Below are positions 8,995 to 17,477 of a stretch of DNA of 52,407 nucleotides, in pieces; position 1 is the first letter of the stretch; each line of letters opens with the position of its first letter. The position numbers were made by a program, and so were the translations under genes. Origin of the DNA: Arthrobacter mobilis. GTDB taxonomy: Bacteria > Actinomycetota > Actinomycetes > Actinomycetales > Micrococcaceae. The stretch is from NCBI RefSeq assembly GCF_012395835.1, contig NZ_JAAZSQ010000017.1:1-52407 (forward strand). Direction: 5' to 3'. The notes beneath the pieces were generated by a model that had not been told where the DNA came from, made no database searches, and saw only the letters and a list, made by a program, of their open reading frames with translations.

Positions 8995-9999
8995 CTAGTT
9001 GGCCTGGGCGGAGAGCGCCCCGGCATTCTTCGCCCGATCGCCCAGGGCTTCGATCAGCTGGGGCACGACGGTGAAGACGTCTCCAACGATGCCGAAGTCG
9101 GCGACGTCGAAGATCGGGGCATCCTCGTCCTTGTTGATCGCCACGATCGTCTTGGACGTCTGCATGCCGGCCCGATGCTGGATGGCCCCGGAGATGCCCA
9201 GTGCGACATACAGCTGCGGGGACACCGCGACGCCGGTCTGTCCGACCTGGTATGACTGCGGCACGTATCCGGCGTCGACCGCGGCTCGGGAGGCCCCTAC
9301 GGCGGCACCCAGGGCATCGGCTAGCTGTTCGACCAGCACGAAGTTCTCCTTCGATCCCAGGCCGCGCCCGCCCGAGACCACTGCCGCGGCACCGCGCAGC
9401 GGCGGGCGACTGGAATCGGCAGCCGTGGGATGGACCTGCTCGATGACCGCCGCGTTGCCCGCCTCGACGTCCAGGGACACGGTGGTCACTTCCGGAGTGG
9501 CGGCCGGGGCCCGGTCCTCTAGTGCGCCCTGGCGCAGCGTGATGACCGAAAGCCTGCCCGGCACGGTGGCTTGGACGTTGTAGGCGCCGCCGAACACCGA
9601 GTGGGACGTCGCCGGCGTGCCGTCTGCGGTGACCATGACGTCCACGGCGTCGGCCAGCAGGCCGGCACCGCAGCGCACGGCGAAGCGGGCAGCCGCCTCG
9701 CGGCTCTCCACCGAGTTCGCAGCCACGACCGCGGACGGGGACAGTTCCCGCGCCGCGCTCTCCAGCGCGGCGGTCTGCGCCGCGGCGAGCACGGCGCCGG
9801 CCCGGTCGCTTTCGACCAGGAAGACTTGCTGCGCACCGAATTCCCCGAGCCGGGCCACGAATCGGGTACCTTCACCGGGCCTGGCGGCCAGGACGGCAAC
9901 CGGGGTGCCCAGCTTCGCGGCGGCCGCGATCACCGCGGGCGCGCTGTTGGCGATGCCGCCTTCAGCCGAGATTTCAATGAGTGCCAGTACGTTTGCCAT
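8995..9999 (-). CDS. etfA: Electron transfer flavoprotein, alpha subunit
   Basis: 334 aa; strong ribosome site GGAGGAACCGTT before the ATG. The C-terminal FAD domain is typical: [11 protein letters not shown], then [34 protein letters not shown] and [15 protein letters not shown]. With EtfB it forms the soluble heterodimer that collects electrons from acyl-CoA dehydrogenases. The gene follows etfB by 14 bp and precedes the cytochrome b gene. Since the window holds at least five acyl-CoA dehydrogenases, this pair may serve several of them. Confidence 0.96.
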   Translation of the reverse strand: MANVLALIEISAEGGIANSAPAVIAAAAKLGTPVAVLAARPGEGTRFVARLGEFGAQQVFLVESDRAGAVLAAAQTAALESAARELSPSAVVAANSVESREAAARFAVRCGAGLLADAVDVMVTADGTPATSHSVFGGAYNVQATVPGRLSVITLRQGALEDRAPAATPEVTTVSLDVEAGNAAVIEQVHPTAADSSRPPLRGAAAVVSGGRGLGSKENFVLVEQLADALGAAVGASRAAVDAGYVPQSYQVGQTGVAVSPQLYVALGISGAIQHRAGMQTSKTIVAINKDEDAPIFDVADFGIVGDVFTVVPQLIEALGDRAKNAGALSAQAN

Positions 10000-10013
10000 A
10001 ACGGTTCCTCCGT

Positions 10014-10784
10014 TCAGATCAGCCGGCCGGCGGCCAGGAATTCGGCCAGCTCGTTGCCGGCATTACCGTCGTCGTGGATTTTCCTGCCGGCGGTCCGGGC
10101 CGGCCGTTCGGATATGCTCAGCACGACGGACGCCGATGCCGCCGCATCAAGCCCGAGGTCCGACAGGGAGAGGCTGGTCAGCGGCTTGCGCTTGGCCGTC
10201 ATGATGCCCTTGAAGCTCGGGAACCGCGCTTCCGCGGCACGCTCGGTCACAGAGACGACCGCCGGCAGCGACGCGCGCACGGTCAGCGAGCCGTTTTCGA
10301 CGCCGGCCTCACCCGCCACGGACGCCTCGTCGATCTCGACCGAGTTCAGCGACGGCAGCAGCGGCAGACCGAGGTGCTCGGCGACCATGGCCGGCACCAC
10401 GCCGCCGCGGCCGTCGGTGGACTCGTTGCCCGCCACCACAAGGTCGAAACCGGTCCGTTTGGCCGCGGCGGCCAGCACCTCGGCGGTGCGGACAATGTCC
10501 ACACCCTCCAATGCGTCGTCGAGCACGTGGACCGCCGAATCCGCGCCCATCGACAGGGCCTTCCGCAGCGCCTGGGCCGCGTCGGCCGGGCCCATGGCCA
10601 GCGCAACGACCTCGGTGCCTTTCTTGTCGCCGTCCTTGTAACGCAGCGCCACCTCCAGGGCCCGCTCGTTGATCTCGTCGGCAACGCGCTCACTGCCGTC
10701 GCGGTCCAAGCACCCGGTCGCCAAGTCGAGCCTGCGCTCCTCCTCGGTATCGGGCACCTGCTTCACCATCACCAGAATTTTCAC
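10014..10784 (-). CDS. etfB: Electron transfer flavoprotein, beta subunit
   Basis: 256 aa with a GTG start: the reading [20 protein letters not shown] begins after GAAGGAGATAGC, whereas the longer frame upstream runs through the AT-rich promoter. Typical EtfB features are the N-terminal [12 protein letters not shown], the [12 protein letters not shown] segment and [23 protein letters not shown], the AMP-binding and partner-docking region. First gene of the 11-gene minus-strand run, so its promoter region probably controls the whole set. Confidence 0.95.
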   Translation of the reverse strand: MKILVMVKQVPDTEEERRLDLATGCLDRDGSERVADEINERALEVALRYKDGDKKGTEVVALAMGPADAAQALRKALSMGADSAVHVLDDALEGVDIVRTAEVLAAAAKRTGFDLVVAGNESTDGRGGVVPAMVAEHLGLPLLPSLNSVEIDEASVAGEAGVENGSLTVRASLPAVVSVTERAAEARFPSFKGIMTAKRKPLTSLSLSDLGLDAAASASVVLSISERPARTAGRKIHDDGNAGNELAEFLAAGRLI

Positions 10785-10888
10785 CGCTATCTCCTTCGTC
10801 CGCGGCCTCAACAATTCTAATATAGCTAACATTAATATGATAGGAAGATCAAGGGAAGGTTGTCCCACGCCTGGGAAGGGAGACACCA
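10785..10888. promoter_or_regulatory. Divergent promoter region, etf operon and crotonase gene
   Basis: This 104-bp gap separates the minus-strand etf operon from the plus-strand crotonase gene. Its centre (about 10812-10846) is strikingly AT-rich (CTAATATAGCTAACATTAAT) in an otherwise GC-rich window and contains overlapping TAATAT/TATATT elements on both strands. Both directions must be transcribed from here. No single perfect palindrome stands out, so an operator cannot be named. Confidence 0.55.
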
Positions 10889-11659
10889 ATGGCTTCTGTG
10901 AACTTCACCATCGACGGTCCCGTGGCACGTGTCGTGCTCAACCGGCCCGAGGCCCTTAACGCGATCGATAGCGGAATGGACGCCCAGCTGTACGACGTTT
11001 GGACGGAGGTCAACCGCAATCCCGAGGTCCGGGTGGTGGTACTCTCCGGCACCGGGGACAGGGCCTTTTGCGCCGGCGGTGACATTTCCGAGGTGGATCC
11101 GTCCCCGCAGCAGGTCGCGCTGGGAGGCGGGTTGACCGGTATCGGGGGTGAGCTGTTGACGTTGCGCAAACCCCTAATTGCCGCCGTCCACGGTTTCGTG
11201 CTGGGCGGCGGGTTCGAACTGGCTCTGTGCGCCGACATTATCGTCGCCGCGGATACAGCAGTGTTCTCCATGCCCGAGGTGAAGATTGGGATCATGGCAG
11301 GTCCGGGGGTCATGCACCGCGCCATCCGCCAGCTGCCTCACCGCGTGGCGATGGCGATGATCCTCACCGGTGAGCGCCTTAGCGCTGAGGAGGCACTGCA
11401 CTACGGCCTTGTCAATGAAAGCGTTTCGTACGGCGAACTGCGGCCGGCGACCGAACGCTGGGTGGAAAAGCTTCTGGCGGTCTCCCCCCTCGCGGCCCAG
11501 GCTGCCAAGGATGCCGTGCTGTCCAGCCAGGCGCACCCGATCGAGGTCGCCCTTAGCACGCGCTATCCGGCGATTGACTCCTATGCTGCCTCAGCCGACC
11601 ATCGGGAAGGGCGGCACGCCTTCGTGGAGAAACGCCGGCCCAAGTGGCGCGGGGAATAA
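10889..11659 (+). CDS. Enoyl-CoA hydratase/isomerase family
   Basis: 256 aa; start ATG after GGGAAGGGAGACACC. A complete crotonase with FCAGGDISEV near 60, HGFVLGGGFELALCAD (Glu110) and FSMPEVKIGIMAG (Glu130), so both catalytic glutamates are present and hydratase activity is plausible. It ends with the common VEKRRPKWRGE tail. It is transcribed alone, divergently from etfB, and may share control with the etf operon. Specific substrate unknown. Confidence 0.9.
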   Translation: MASVNFTIDGPVARVVLNRPEALNAIDSGMDAQLYDVWTEVNRNPEVRVVVLSGTGDRAFCAGGDISEVDPSPQQVALGGGLTGIGGELLTLRKPLIAAVHGFVLGGGFELALCADIIVAADTAVFSMPEVKIGIMAGPGVMHRAIRQLPHRVAMAMILTGERLSAEEALHYGLVNESVSYGELRPATERWVEKLLAVSPLAAQAAKDAVLSSQAHPIEVALSTRYPAIDSYAASADHREGRHAFVEKRRPKWRGE

Positions 11660-11976
11660 CTGCCTGCACGGACGCCATTGCCCGGGGCCGCCGGAGACCA
11701 CACGCTAGAAATTGCGTAGTCGGTGCTGCAACCTTGGGTCCACACCCTGCCGAGCACAATGTTCTGCGGAACTCCCCGTGCATGGCAAACAGTGGCAGGA
11801 TGAACCGCAGCTTCCAGGCCACCATCCGGACCAATGCGATGAACGCCGCCCTGCTGCTAAACCAGCAACGCCTGAGGGGACTGCCGCCACCGGTTCCGGG
11901 TCCTCCACCCCCTGATAGGCCACTTGAACAGGCTTGGGCTGCGGTATGGTTTCGATGCCGCAGCCCGGCCGCCGAC
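11660..11976. other. Intergenic stretch with a possible decayed coding remnant on the minus strand
   Basis: No intact gene is seen. On the minus strand a short stretch reads VAYQGVEDPEPVAAVPSGVAG and, after a shift of one frame, continues as RAAFIALVRMVAWKLRF then ILPLFAMHGEFRRTL. Together they look like a protein-like segment broken by a frameshift, positioned downstream of the monooxygenase gene on the same strand. I do not recognise the family; it could also be chance reading in GC-rich DNA. Confidence 0.25.
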
Positions 11977-12159
11977 TCAGTCCTCCCTGCGCTTGGTGCC
12001 GAACACCGACGCAGTGTCGACATTGTTCAGAATGGTTGCCGCTTCGACTACGCGTCTGATTTTCACGCAGGCCGGAACCGCAGCCGCCGCCAGGAGCAGG
12101 ACAACCCCGAACGTGCCGCGGCGCTTCGTGGCTGTGCCGCCCTCCATCGCTTCAGTCAT
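11977..12159 (-). CDS. Small putative membrane protein of unknown function
   Basis: 60 aa, starting 11 bp after the monooxygenase stop codon and preceded by AAAGGAAAAGCA, a fair ribosome site. The chain has a polar start (MTEAMEGGTATKRRG), one hydrophobic segment GVVLLLAAAAVPACVKI and a charged tail. Position, spacing and ribosome site favour a real gene co-transcribed with the monooxygenase; I do not recognise a family, and a role is not inferable. Confidence 0.5.
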   Translation of the reverse strand: MTEAMEGGTATKRRGTFGVVLLLAAAAVPACVKIRRVVEAATILNNVDTASVFGTKRRED

Positions 12160-12170
12160 TGCTTTTCCTT

Positions 12171-13751
12171 TCAGCTTCCGACGTAGAGTTGCTCAAGTTC
12201 GGCTCGTTCGCTGGCGGCACCGACGGCACCAGGCTCCGCAGCCCGGACGGCGGAAGTCGGTTCCGATGCCAGTCCGCTGCTCGGCATGATGTAGCGCGTC
12301 TTCCATGCGGCACGCCGGAGCAGTTTGGTGAGCACACTGTAGACAATGGCCCCGTCGCTCCACTGGGTCACGATCCGCCCGGTGGCGCTCTTGTAGTAGT
12401 TGCTGGCCCCCTCGAACGAAGCGCCGGCCAGGCGCTGCTGGATCACGCTGTTGAACCACTGGGAAACCGAGTCCCGGACTTCCACCGAGCTTGCCCGCCC
12501 GCGGGCCAGGAGCTTGATCGCCGCAACAACGTAGTCGGCCTGCGCCTCAAGGTGCGTCACGATAGCGCCGCCATTGGTGTTCGGGCCGTACATCATAAAG
12601 AAGTTGGGGAACCCGGTAGTCATGATCCCCAGCAGGGCCTGCGGCTCGCCGTTCCAGACTTCGTTCAGGCTCCTGCCATCTCGTCCGATGACCTCCACCG
12701 TGGACACGAAATCGGACTTGAACCCCGTGGACATGACCAGTATGTCGACTTCGTGCTCCTGTCCACCGGCATCCACCAACCCGCGCTTGGTGACCCGGGA
12801 AACGGCGCGGGGTACGACGGTGACATTCTCGCGGGTGAGGGACGGATAGAAGTCGTCCGTCAAAATTGGGCGCTTGCCGCCGAAGGGATACCCGGGCGTT
12901 ACCGCCTCCCGCAGATCGGGCCGTTCCGCGAACACCGTATCAATGTATGTCCGGGCTGCCTTCTCGGCGGCCGCGTTTTCGGGAGTTCCCGGGCGCCAGG
13001 AAGCATTCCTGTACTGCGCTTTCTCCCGACGCATGAGCATCATGGCACGCACGATGCGCTGGGCGGCGTGCGAGTTCATGGCCGCCCTCTCCGAGGTGGT
13101 GAAATCACGTGCCCCCTTGGGCAGGACCCAGCCCGGTTCTCGCTGGAACATCTTCACCTGGCCGGCGACGGGAGCGATGCTCGGGACCACCTGAGCCGCG
13201 GTCGAGCCCGTGCCGACAACGGCCACCGTTTTCCCCGACAGGTCCACCGTGTGGTCCCAGCGTGAAGTGTGGAACCTCGGGCCGGCAAAGTCCTCCAGCC
13301 CCGGCCAGTCCGGGTAGCGTGGATCGCTGAGCAGGCCCACCGCGCTGACGACCGCCTCGAAGCGTTCGACCCGGCCGTCCTTGAGCAGGACAGTGTACCG
13401 CTGCCGGTCTTCGTTCCACACCGCGCTTTCAACCTCGCAGCGGGTCCGGATGTGCCTGCCCAGGCCGTATTCGTCCACCACGGCCTCGAGGTATTCCAGC
13501 AGTTCGGCCTGACGGACGTGGGTCCGGCTCCACCGCCATGGCCTGAAAGAGTACGAATAGAGAACTGAAGGCGTATCCACCTCGGCCCCGGGATAGCGGT
13601 TGTCCCACCACACGCCCCCGACGTTGGGGGACTTTTCGTAGATGGTGAAGTTCTCGATTCCCGCCTCCTTGAGCTTGATGCCTGCCGCGATGCCGGAGAA
13701 ACCGGCACCGATGATTGCCACGCGGGGTGATGCAGTGCGCCCATCCACCAT
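12171..13751 (-). CDS. Baeyer-Villiger-type flavin monooxygenase (class B)
   Basis: 526 aa; ATG after GAAGGGAGGTCACG. Two Rossmann motifs are visible: FAD-binding IIGAGFSGIAAGIKL near 13 and NADPH-binding VVGTGSTAAQ near 198. Between them lies FAGPRFHTSRWD, which fits the Baeyer-Villiger fingerprint FxGxxxHxxxW(P/D). VWWDNRYPGAEVDTPS is another family hallmark. Such enzymes convert ketones, often cyclic, to esters or lactones using NADPH and O2. It is divergent from an IclR regulator followed by an SGNH esterase, which could open the product. The exact ketone is unknown. Confidence 0.92.
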   Translation of the reverse strand: MVDGRTASPRVAIIGAGFSGIAAGIKLKEAGIENFTIYEKSPNVGGVWWDNRYPGAEVDTPSVLYSYSFRPWRWSRTHVRQAELLEYLEAVVDEYGLGRHIRTRCEVESAVWNEDRQRYTVLLKDGRVERFEAVVSAVGLLSDPRYPDWPGLEDFAGPRFHTSRWDHTVDLSGKTVAVVGTGSTAAQVVPSIAPVAGQVKMFQREPGWVLPKGARDFTTSERAAMNSHAAQRIVRAMMLMRREKAQYRNASWRPGTPENAAAEKAARTYIDTVFAERPDLREAVTPGYPFGGKRPILTDDFYPSLTRENVTVVPRAVSRVTKRGLVDAGGQEHEVDILVMSTGFKSDFVSTVEVIGRDGRSLNEVWNGEPQALLGIMTTGFPNFFMMYGPNTNGGAIVTHLEAQADYVVAAIKLLARGRASSVEVRDSVSQWFNSVIQQRLAGASFEGASNYYKSATGRIVTQWSDGAIVYSVLTKLLRRAAWKTRYIMPSSGLASEPTSAVRAAEPGAVGAASERAELEQLYVGS

Positions 13752-13772
13752 CGTGACCTCCCTTCAAGTTGC

Positions 13773-13820
13773 TATATATTGAAAAAGATTTTGATATATC
13801 GAAAGCAGAAATGGTATAAT
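13773..13820 (+). promoter_or_regulatory. Promoter of the IclR gene with overlapping inverted repeat
   Basis: On the plus strand TTGATA (13791-13796) and a perfect TATAAT (13815-13820) are separated by 18 bp, a good sigma-A promoter for the IclR gene. Overlapping the -35 is a near-perfect inverted repeat TTTGATATATCGAAA (13790-13804). A longer imperfect repeat starts at 13773 (TATATATTGAAA paired with TTTTGATATAT). The divergent monooxygenase gene begins 22 bp to the left of this, so one protein bound here could control both directions. Confidence 0.6.
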
Positions 13821-13881
13821 GAAATAGAACATAGTTCGCGCCTGTTCAGCAGTCAATACTTTTCGAGGACGGAGTCCCTGG

Positions 13882-14790
13882 ATGAAGCCCGCTCCCGCCG
13901 CCGCCCGGGCCATGGCCGTGATCAACTACCTGACCGTTCACCCCCAAATGGCCTTCACCCTGTCCGAGCTCTCCTCTGCCCTGGGTGTTAGCCCGGCATC
14001 GATGTCCTCCATCCTCCTGGCGCTGTCCGAGTGGGGTTACGTCCTCCGCGACCGCCGGCACCGCACCTACGCCTTGGGTCCGGCAGTGGTGGCTGCCGGG
14101 CATGCCGCCTCCCAGCGTCATCCGGTCATTGAAGCTGCACGGCCTGAACTCAGGCGGCTGTCCACCTTCGGGAGTGAATGCATCGGCAGCGCCGCGGTGG
14201 CAGAGGAAATCCTGATCCTCGCCATCGAGGGCCGTCCCTCCAGCCAGTCGCGGGAAGCTTGGATCGGCCAGCGAGTCCCGCTCATCCCCCCATTCGGGCA
14301 AGTCTTCCTGGCCTGGGCACCTGAAGCCGATGTGCAGCACTGGCTTGGACGGCTTGGACCGGACGGAGCAGCCCGGCACGGTCGGGAACTGGTCGAAGAC
14401 CTCCTCCAGGTGCGCGGGCGAGGCGTAGCCATCGGACTTCGAAACGAGCAGGTGGATACCGTGATCGGGCTCATCAACGAATCCGCGCACCGTCTGGACA
14501 AGGACGCGGAGATCCATAGAGCATTGCAGCGGGCCATCCCGGACCAGACGGATAACTACTCGCTTCGCGCCGTAGACCCAGGCGCACGATACGACGTCGC
14601 GAACCTGGCCGCACCGGTTTTCGGCCCGGACGGCACCGTGGCGTTCGCCATGACGCTGTATGGGATCAACGACATTCCCGGTTCCGACCTGCTGGAGCTC
14701 TGCTCCGAAATGCTGCAGTCGGGACGTACCGTCACCCGCGCAATTGGCGGGAGATGGGCCGCCCATATGCCTGAGAGTATCGCGCTCTAG
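13882..14790 (+). CDS. IclR-family transcriptional regulator
   Basis: 302 aa. The N-terminal winged helix-turn-helix (residues about 1-70) is clear: AARAMAVINYLTVHP, FTLSELSSALGVSPASMSSIL, LSEWGYVLRDRRHRTYALGP. The remaining part is the ligand-binding domain, ending with GTVAFAMTLYGINDIPGSDL near 250. Such regulators bind pathway metabolites and often repress themselves. It lies divergent from the Baeyer-Villiger-type monooxygenase and 33 bp upstream of the SGNH esterase, so it likely controls this module. Confidence 0.88.
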   Translation: MKPAPAAARAMAVINYLTVHPQMAFTLSELSSALGVSPASMSSILLALSEWGYVLRDRRHRTYALGPAVVAAGHAASQRHPVIEAARPELRRLSTFGSECIGSAAVAEEILILAIEGRPSSQSREAWIGQRVPLIPPFGQVFLAWAPEADVQHWLGRLGPDGAARHGRELVEDLLQVRGRGVAIGLRNEQVDTVIGLINESAHRLDKDAEIHRALQRAIPDQTDNYSLRAVDPGARYDVANLAAPVFGPDGTVAFAMTLYGINDIPGSDLLELCSEMLQSGRTVTRAIGGRWAAHMPESIAL

Positions 14791-14823
14791 CACGCCCCCT
14801 CATCATTCGAAGGAGAATGCACG

Positions 14824-15840
14824 ATGGATCCAACCCCCTTCACTCGAGGACTCGCCTTTGCCGCCAAGGAGCATGTCGGCTCCCGGGTACCCCCGGAATG
14901 CACCGAACGATTTGCCTGCGACACCGCATCCGCCGCCCAAGTCCCCGCCGGCGTACGGCTTGAGTTCAGCGGCAACGCTGGGGCGGTCGACATTGACGCC
15001 ACCACGGGCACCATGCACCCGCTTGCCGCTCCGGTGCCGGAACAGTATTTCTCGGTATGGCTGTCCGGACGCCTGCACACCCGGATCCCGGCCGCCCCGG
15101 GGGCACGCCAGAAGCTCCACATCGACCTGCCGCCGCACGGACGCAACAAGCCGGTGACCATCCACCTGCCCGAGGGCTATCGCCCCGTCCTCCACAGCAT
15201 TGAGCCGATCGGAGGCACAATCTTCCCGTTGCCGCCCCGCCAACGCTGGGTGGCTTACGGCGACTCCATCACGCAGGGCTGGACCACCAGCGATCCGGGC
15301 CGGGCCTGGACCGCAGTGGCGGCGCGCGAAGCAAACCTCGACGTCATCAACCTCGGCTTCGCGGGCGCGGCACGAGGTGAACTGCCTGCGGCCAGCTTTG
15401 TCAGCACGGTCCCTACGGACGTGATTTCGCTTGCTTGGGGGACCAACTGCTGGTCGCAGATCCCGATGGACCGCAGCTACATCACCGAACTTATGCGGTT
15501 CTTCCTGACCGTGATCCGCAGCGGCCACCCCGAAACCCCGATCGTGGTTCTGAGCCCGCTCGTCCGCCCCCAGGCCGAGTCCATCCCCAACAGCGCCGGC
15601 GCAACCCTTGAGGACCTGCGCCAAGGAATCGAAGCGGCAGTCGCCACGTTCGCCACCACTGAGAATGACGGACGCATCCACCTCGTTCCGGGCCGGGAAC
15701 TGATCTCCTCATCGCATCTGGTGGACGGCATCCACCCCGGGGACCAGGGGCATGCGCTGATTGGACAGGCGATGGCCGCAGCCCTGACCTCCGCCATACG
15801 AAGCGGCTACGGCGTCGAAACAGCACCCCGGGTACGCTAG
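14824..15840 (+). CDS. SGNH/GDSL hydrolase with N-terminal beta-sandwich domain
   Basis: 338 aa; ATG after GAAGGAGAATGCACG. Residues about 1-130 look like the jelly-roll domain found before SGNH domains in carbohydrate esterase family 2-like enzymes. The catalytic serine is Ser148 in YGDSITQGW, and the Asp/His pair is in LVDGIHPGDQGH near 300; an intermediate AWGTNCW block supplies the oxyanion Asn. It has no signal peptide, so it is cytosolic. Location behind the IclR gene and opposite a Baeyer-Villiger-type monooxygenase suggests it hydrolyses the ester or lactone product (inference); sugar ester deacetylation is the alternative. Confidence 0.85.
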   Translation: MDPTPFTRGLAFAAKEHVGSRVPPECTERFACDTASAAQVPAGVRLEFSGNAGAVDIDATTGTMHPLAAPVPEQYFSVWLSGRLHTRIPAAPGARQKLHIDLPPHGRNKPVTIHLPEGYRPVLHSIEPIGGTIFPLPPRQRWVAYGDSITQGWTTSDPGRAWTAVAAREANLDVINLGFAGAARGELPAASFVSTVPTDVISLAWGTNCWSQIPMDRSYITELMRFFLTVIRSGHPETPIVVLSPLVRPQAESIPNSAGATLEDLRQGIEAAVATFATTENDGRIHLVPGRELISSSHLVDGIHPGDQGHALIGQAMAAALTSAIRSGYGVETAPRVR

Positions 15841-15860
15841 GCCCGGCAGGCAGCGGCTAG

Positions 15861-16801
15861 GGCATGTCTCTTTATTGGCGTAGCCAGATCAGGCATGCGT
15901 AGAGGGCGATGCCTGCCCGGTAGGTGAGCGCGAGCTTGTCGTACCGGGTGGCGATGCCCCGCCATTGCTTGAAGAGGTTGAAGGACTGTTCGACGGCGGC
16001 CCGTCCCTTGTAGGTCTCGGCGTCGAAGTTCACGGGGCGGCCGCCGCGGGAACCCCTGCGTTTCCGGTTGGCGATCTGGTCCCCGGGCTCGGGGATCACG
16101 GCCCTGATCTTCCTGGCACGCAGCAGTTCCCGGTTGGCCCGGGAGGAATAGGCCTTGTCCCCGAGCACCGCATCGGGCCGGGTCCTGTCCCGGCCGCCGC
16201 CGGGACGCGGGACACGGACCGCATCGATGATATGCGGGAACATCCGCGAGTCCGAGCCCTGGCCGGGGCCGATGAGGAAGGCCAGCGGCCGGCCCTTCCC
16301 GTCGCAGGCATGGTGGATCTTCGTACTCAGCCCGCCGCGGGAGCGGCCGACCGCATGGTCGGACGGTTCCTCATGCAGTTTCCTGTAATTCGCCGGGTCC
16401 CCCTGTGGCGCGGGGAAGGTTGGCCGCGTGCTGGTGGGCGCGGTTGATGGTCGAGTCCACCGACACCGTCCAGTCGATCCGTCCGGCGGCGTCGGCCTCG
16501 GCCAGCAGCGCGGCGTGGATCCTGTCCCAGGTTCCGTCGGCGCTCAGGCGCCGGTGGCGCTTCCAGACGGTCTGCCAGGGACCGAAGGCCGCCGGCAGGT
16601 CGCGCCAGGCGATCCCGCACCGGTACCGGTAGACGATGCCCTCCACCACCTGCCGGTGGTCGCGGAACGGCCTGCCCCGCTGCCCGTCCGAAGAGGGAAG
16701 CATGGGCTGGATGCGGGCCCACTGCTCGTCGGTGAAAACCTGGAAACGCGACACGCCTCCAAGCCTTCCAGCCCGACCCGGACCTATTTAGGAGACACGC
16801 C
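15861..16801 (-). mobile_element. IS5-family insertion sequence, complete, with CTAG duplication
   Basis: A 941-bp element. Ends are inverted: GGCATGTCTC at the left and GGCGTGTCTC (reverse complement) at the right, imperfect further in. It is flanked on both sides by CTAG (15857-15860 and 16802-16805), the target duplication seen with the IS427 subgroup of IS5. It contains one transposase encoded in two frames. It lies 20 bp beyond the SGNH hydrolase stop and abuts an aldo/keto reductase relic. Confidence 0.88.
15872..16754 (-). CDS. IS5-family transposase, two overlapping frames (probable translational frameshift)
   Basis: The upstream frame (16754 to 16371) encodes FTDEQWARIQPMLPSS, CGIAWRDLPAAFGPW and the first catalytic Asp in SVDSTINRAHQH, then stops. 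The downstream frame overlaps it (APQGDPANYRKLHEEPSDHA) and continues with GRSRGGLSTKIHHAC, the second Asp in LGDKAYSSRANRELL and the Glu in AAVEQSFNLFKQWRG. All DDE residues survive and the second frame is +1 relative to the first, with a C-rich CTTCCCCGC run in the overlap, so expression as one protein by frameshifting is likely. The apparent start is GTG and is uncertain. Confidence 0.88.
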
Positions 16802-16841
16802 CTAGGGCTAAATGCCGCCGCTCCTTGGTGGTGTCCCCGGT

Positions 16842-17269
16842 CATTTCCGCCATGTTTGCTCCGGGGTATGCGGCAGGGGCACGTCCTGGATGATGTGGGA
16901 CACCACGGCATGTGGGCTCCCGCATAGGCTCCGACGAACCTTCATGCCCCCTGCGGATGTTCTCCGCCGTCTGGACGTGCTCCCACCCAATCCGGACACC
17001 GGATACGCAGCCGCATCTGGTGGCAAGCAGGTACTCGGCGCGGCGGTGGGAAATGTACTTGGCCGATTAGGTCTTCTGCGGCCCATAATCGATTGACCTG
17101 TCGACGAAGTTGATACCCCCGTCCAGAACGGTGCAAAGCAGCCGTCCGGCGTGGACATCGTCGATCGCCGGGCCGCAGTCGGCATTCTCCGCACACCCCA
17201 TCGCCTCGAAGCCGAGGACCGACACGCTGAGTCCGGCGTTCCGAACGGCCACCGCGGCAGGTTTCCCAT
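16842..17269 (-). pseudogene. Aldo/keto reductase remnant, frameshifted and truncated
   Basis: Reading from an ATG after GAGGGGGACC, the segments RNAGLSVSVLGFEAMGCAE, DDVHAGRLLCTVLDGGINF and VDRSIDYGPQ match the N-terminus of an aldo/keto reductase (cofactor-site start and the Asp/Tyr region DxSxxYG). The frame then breaks; the sequel is found in other frames (DLIGQV; AEYLLATRCGCVSG). About two thirds of the gene is absent. The last part, up to a stop at 16841-16843, reads HTPEQTWRK, which resembles the C-terminus of molybdenum hydroxylase large subunits; this second origin is uncertain. Confidence 0.6.
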
Positions 17270-17477
17270 GGTCCCCCTCACCTGGTAGAAGCCCAATGGC
17301 TTCCAACGGTCGACAGCGTCGGCCACTTCAACCCGGATCGCCGTCATTCGGGCACGGGATGAAGGTCAGTGCGCGCGCCCGATGCGGCTTGGAATTCTAC
17401 GGGGAAGGCGGAAGACGCGGACCTGCCACATGCGTCCGTGTCTTCCACTCCGGCGCCTGCAACGCATTCCTGGCAGG

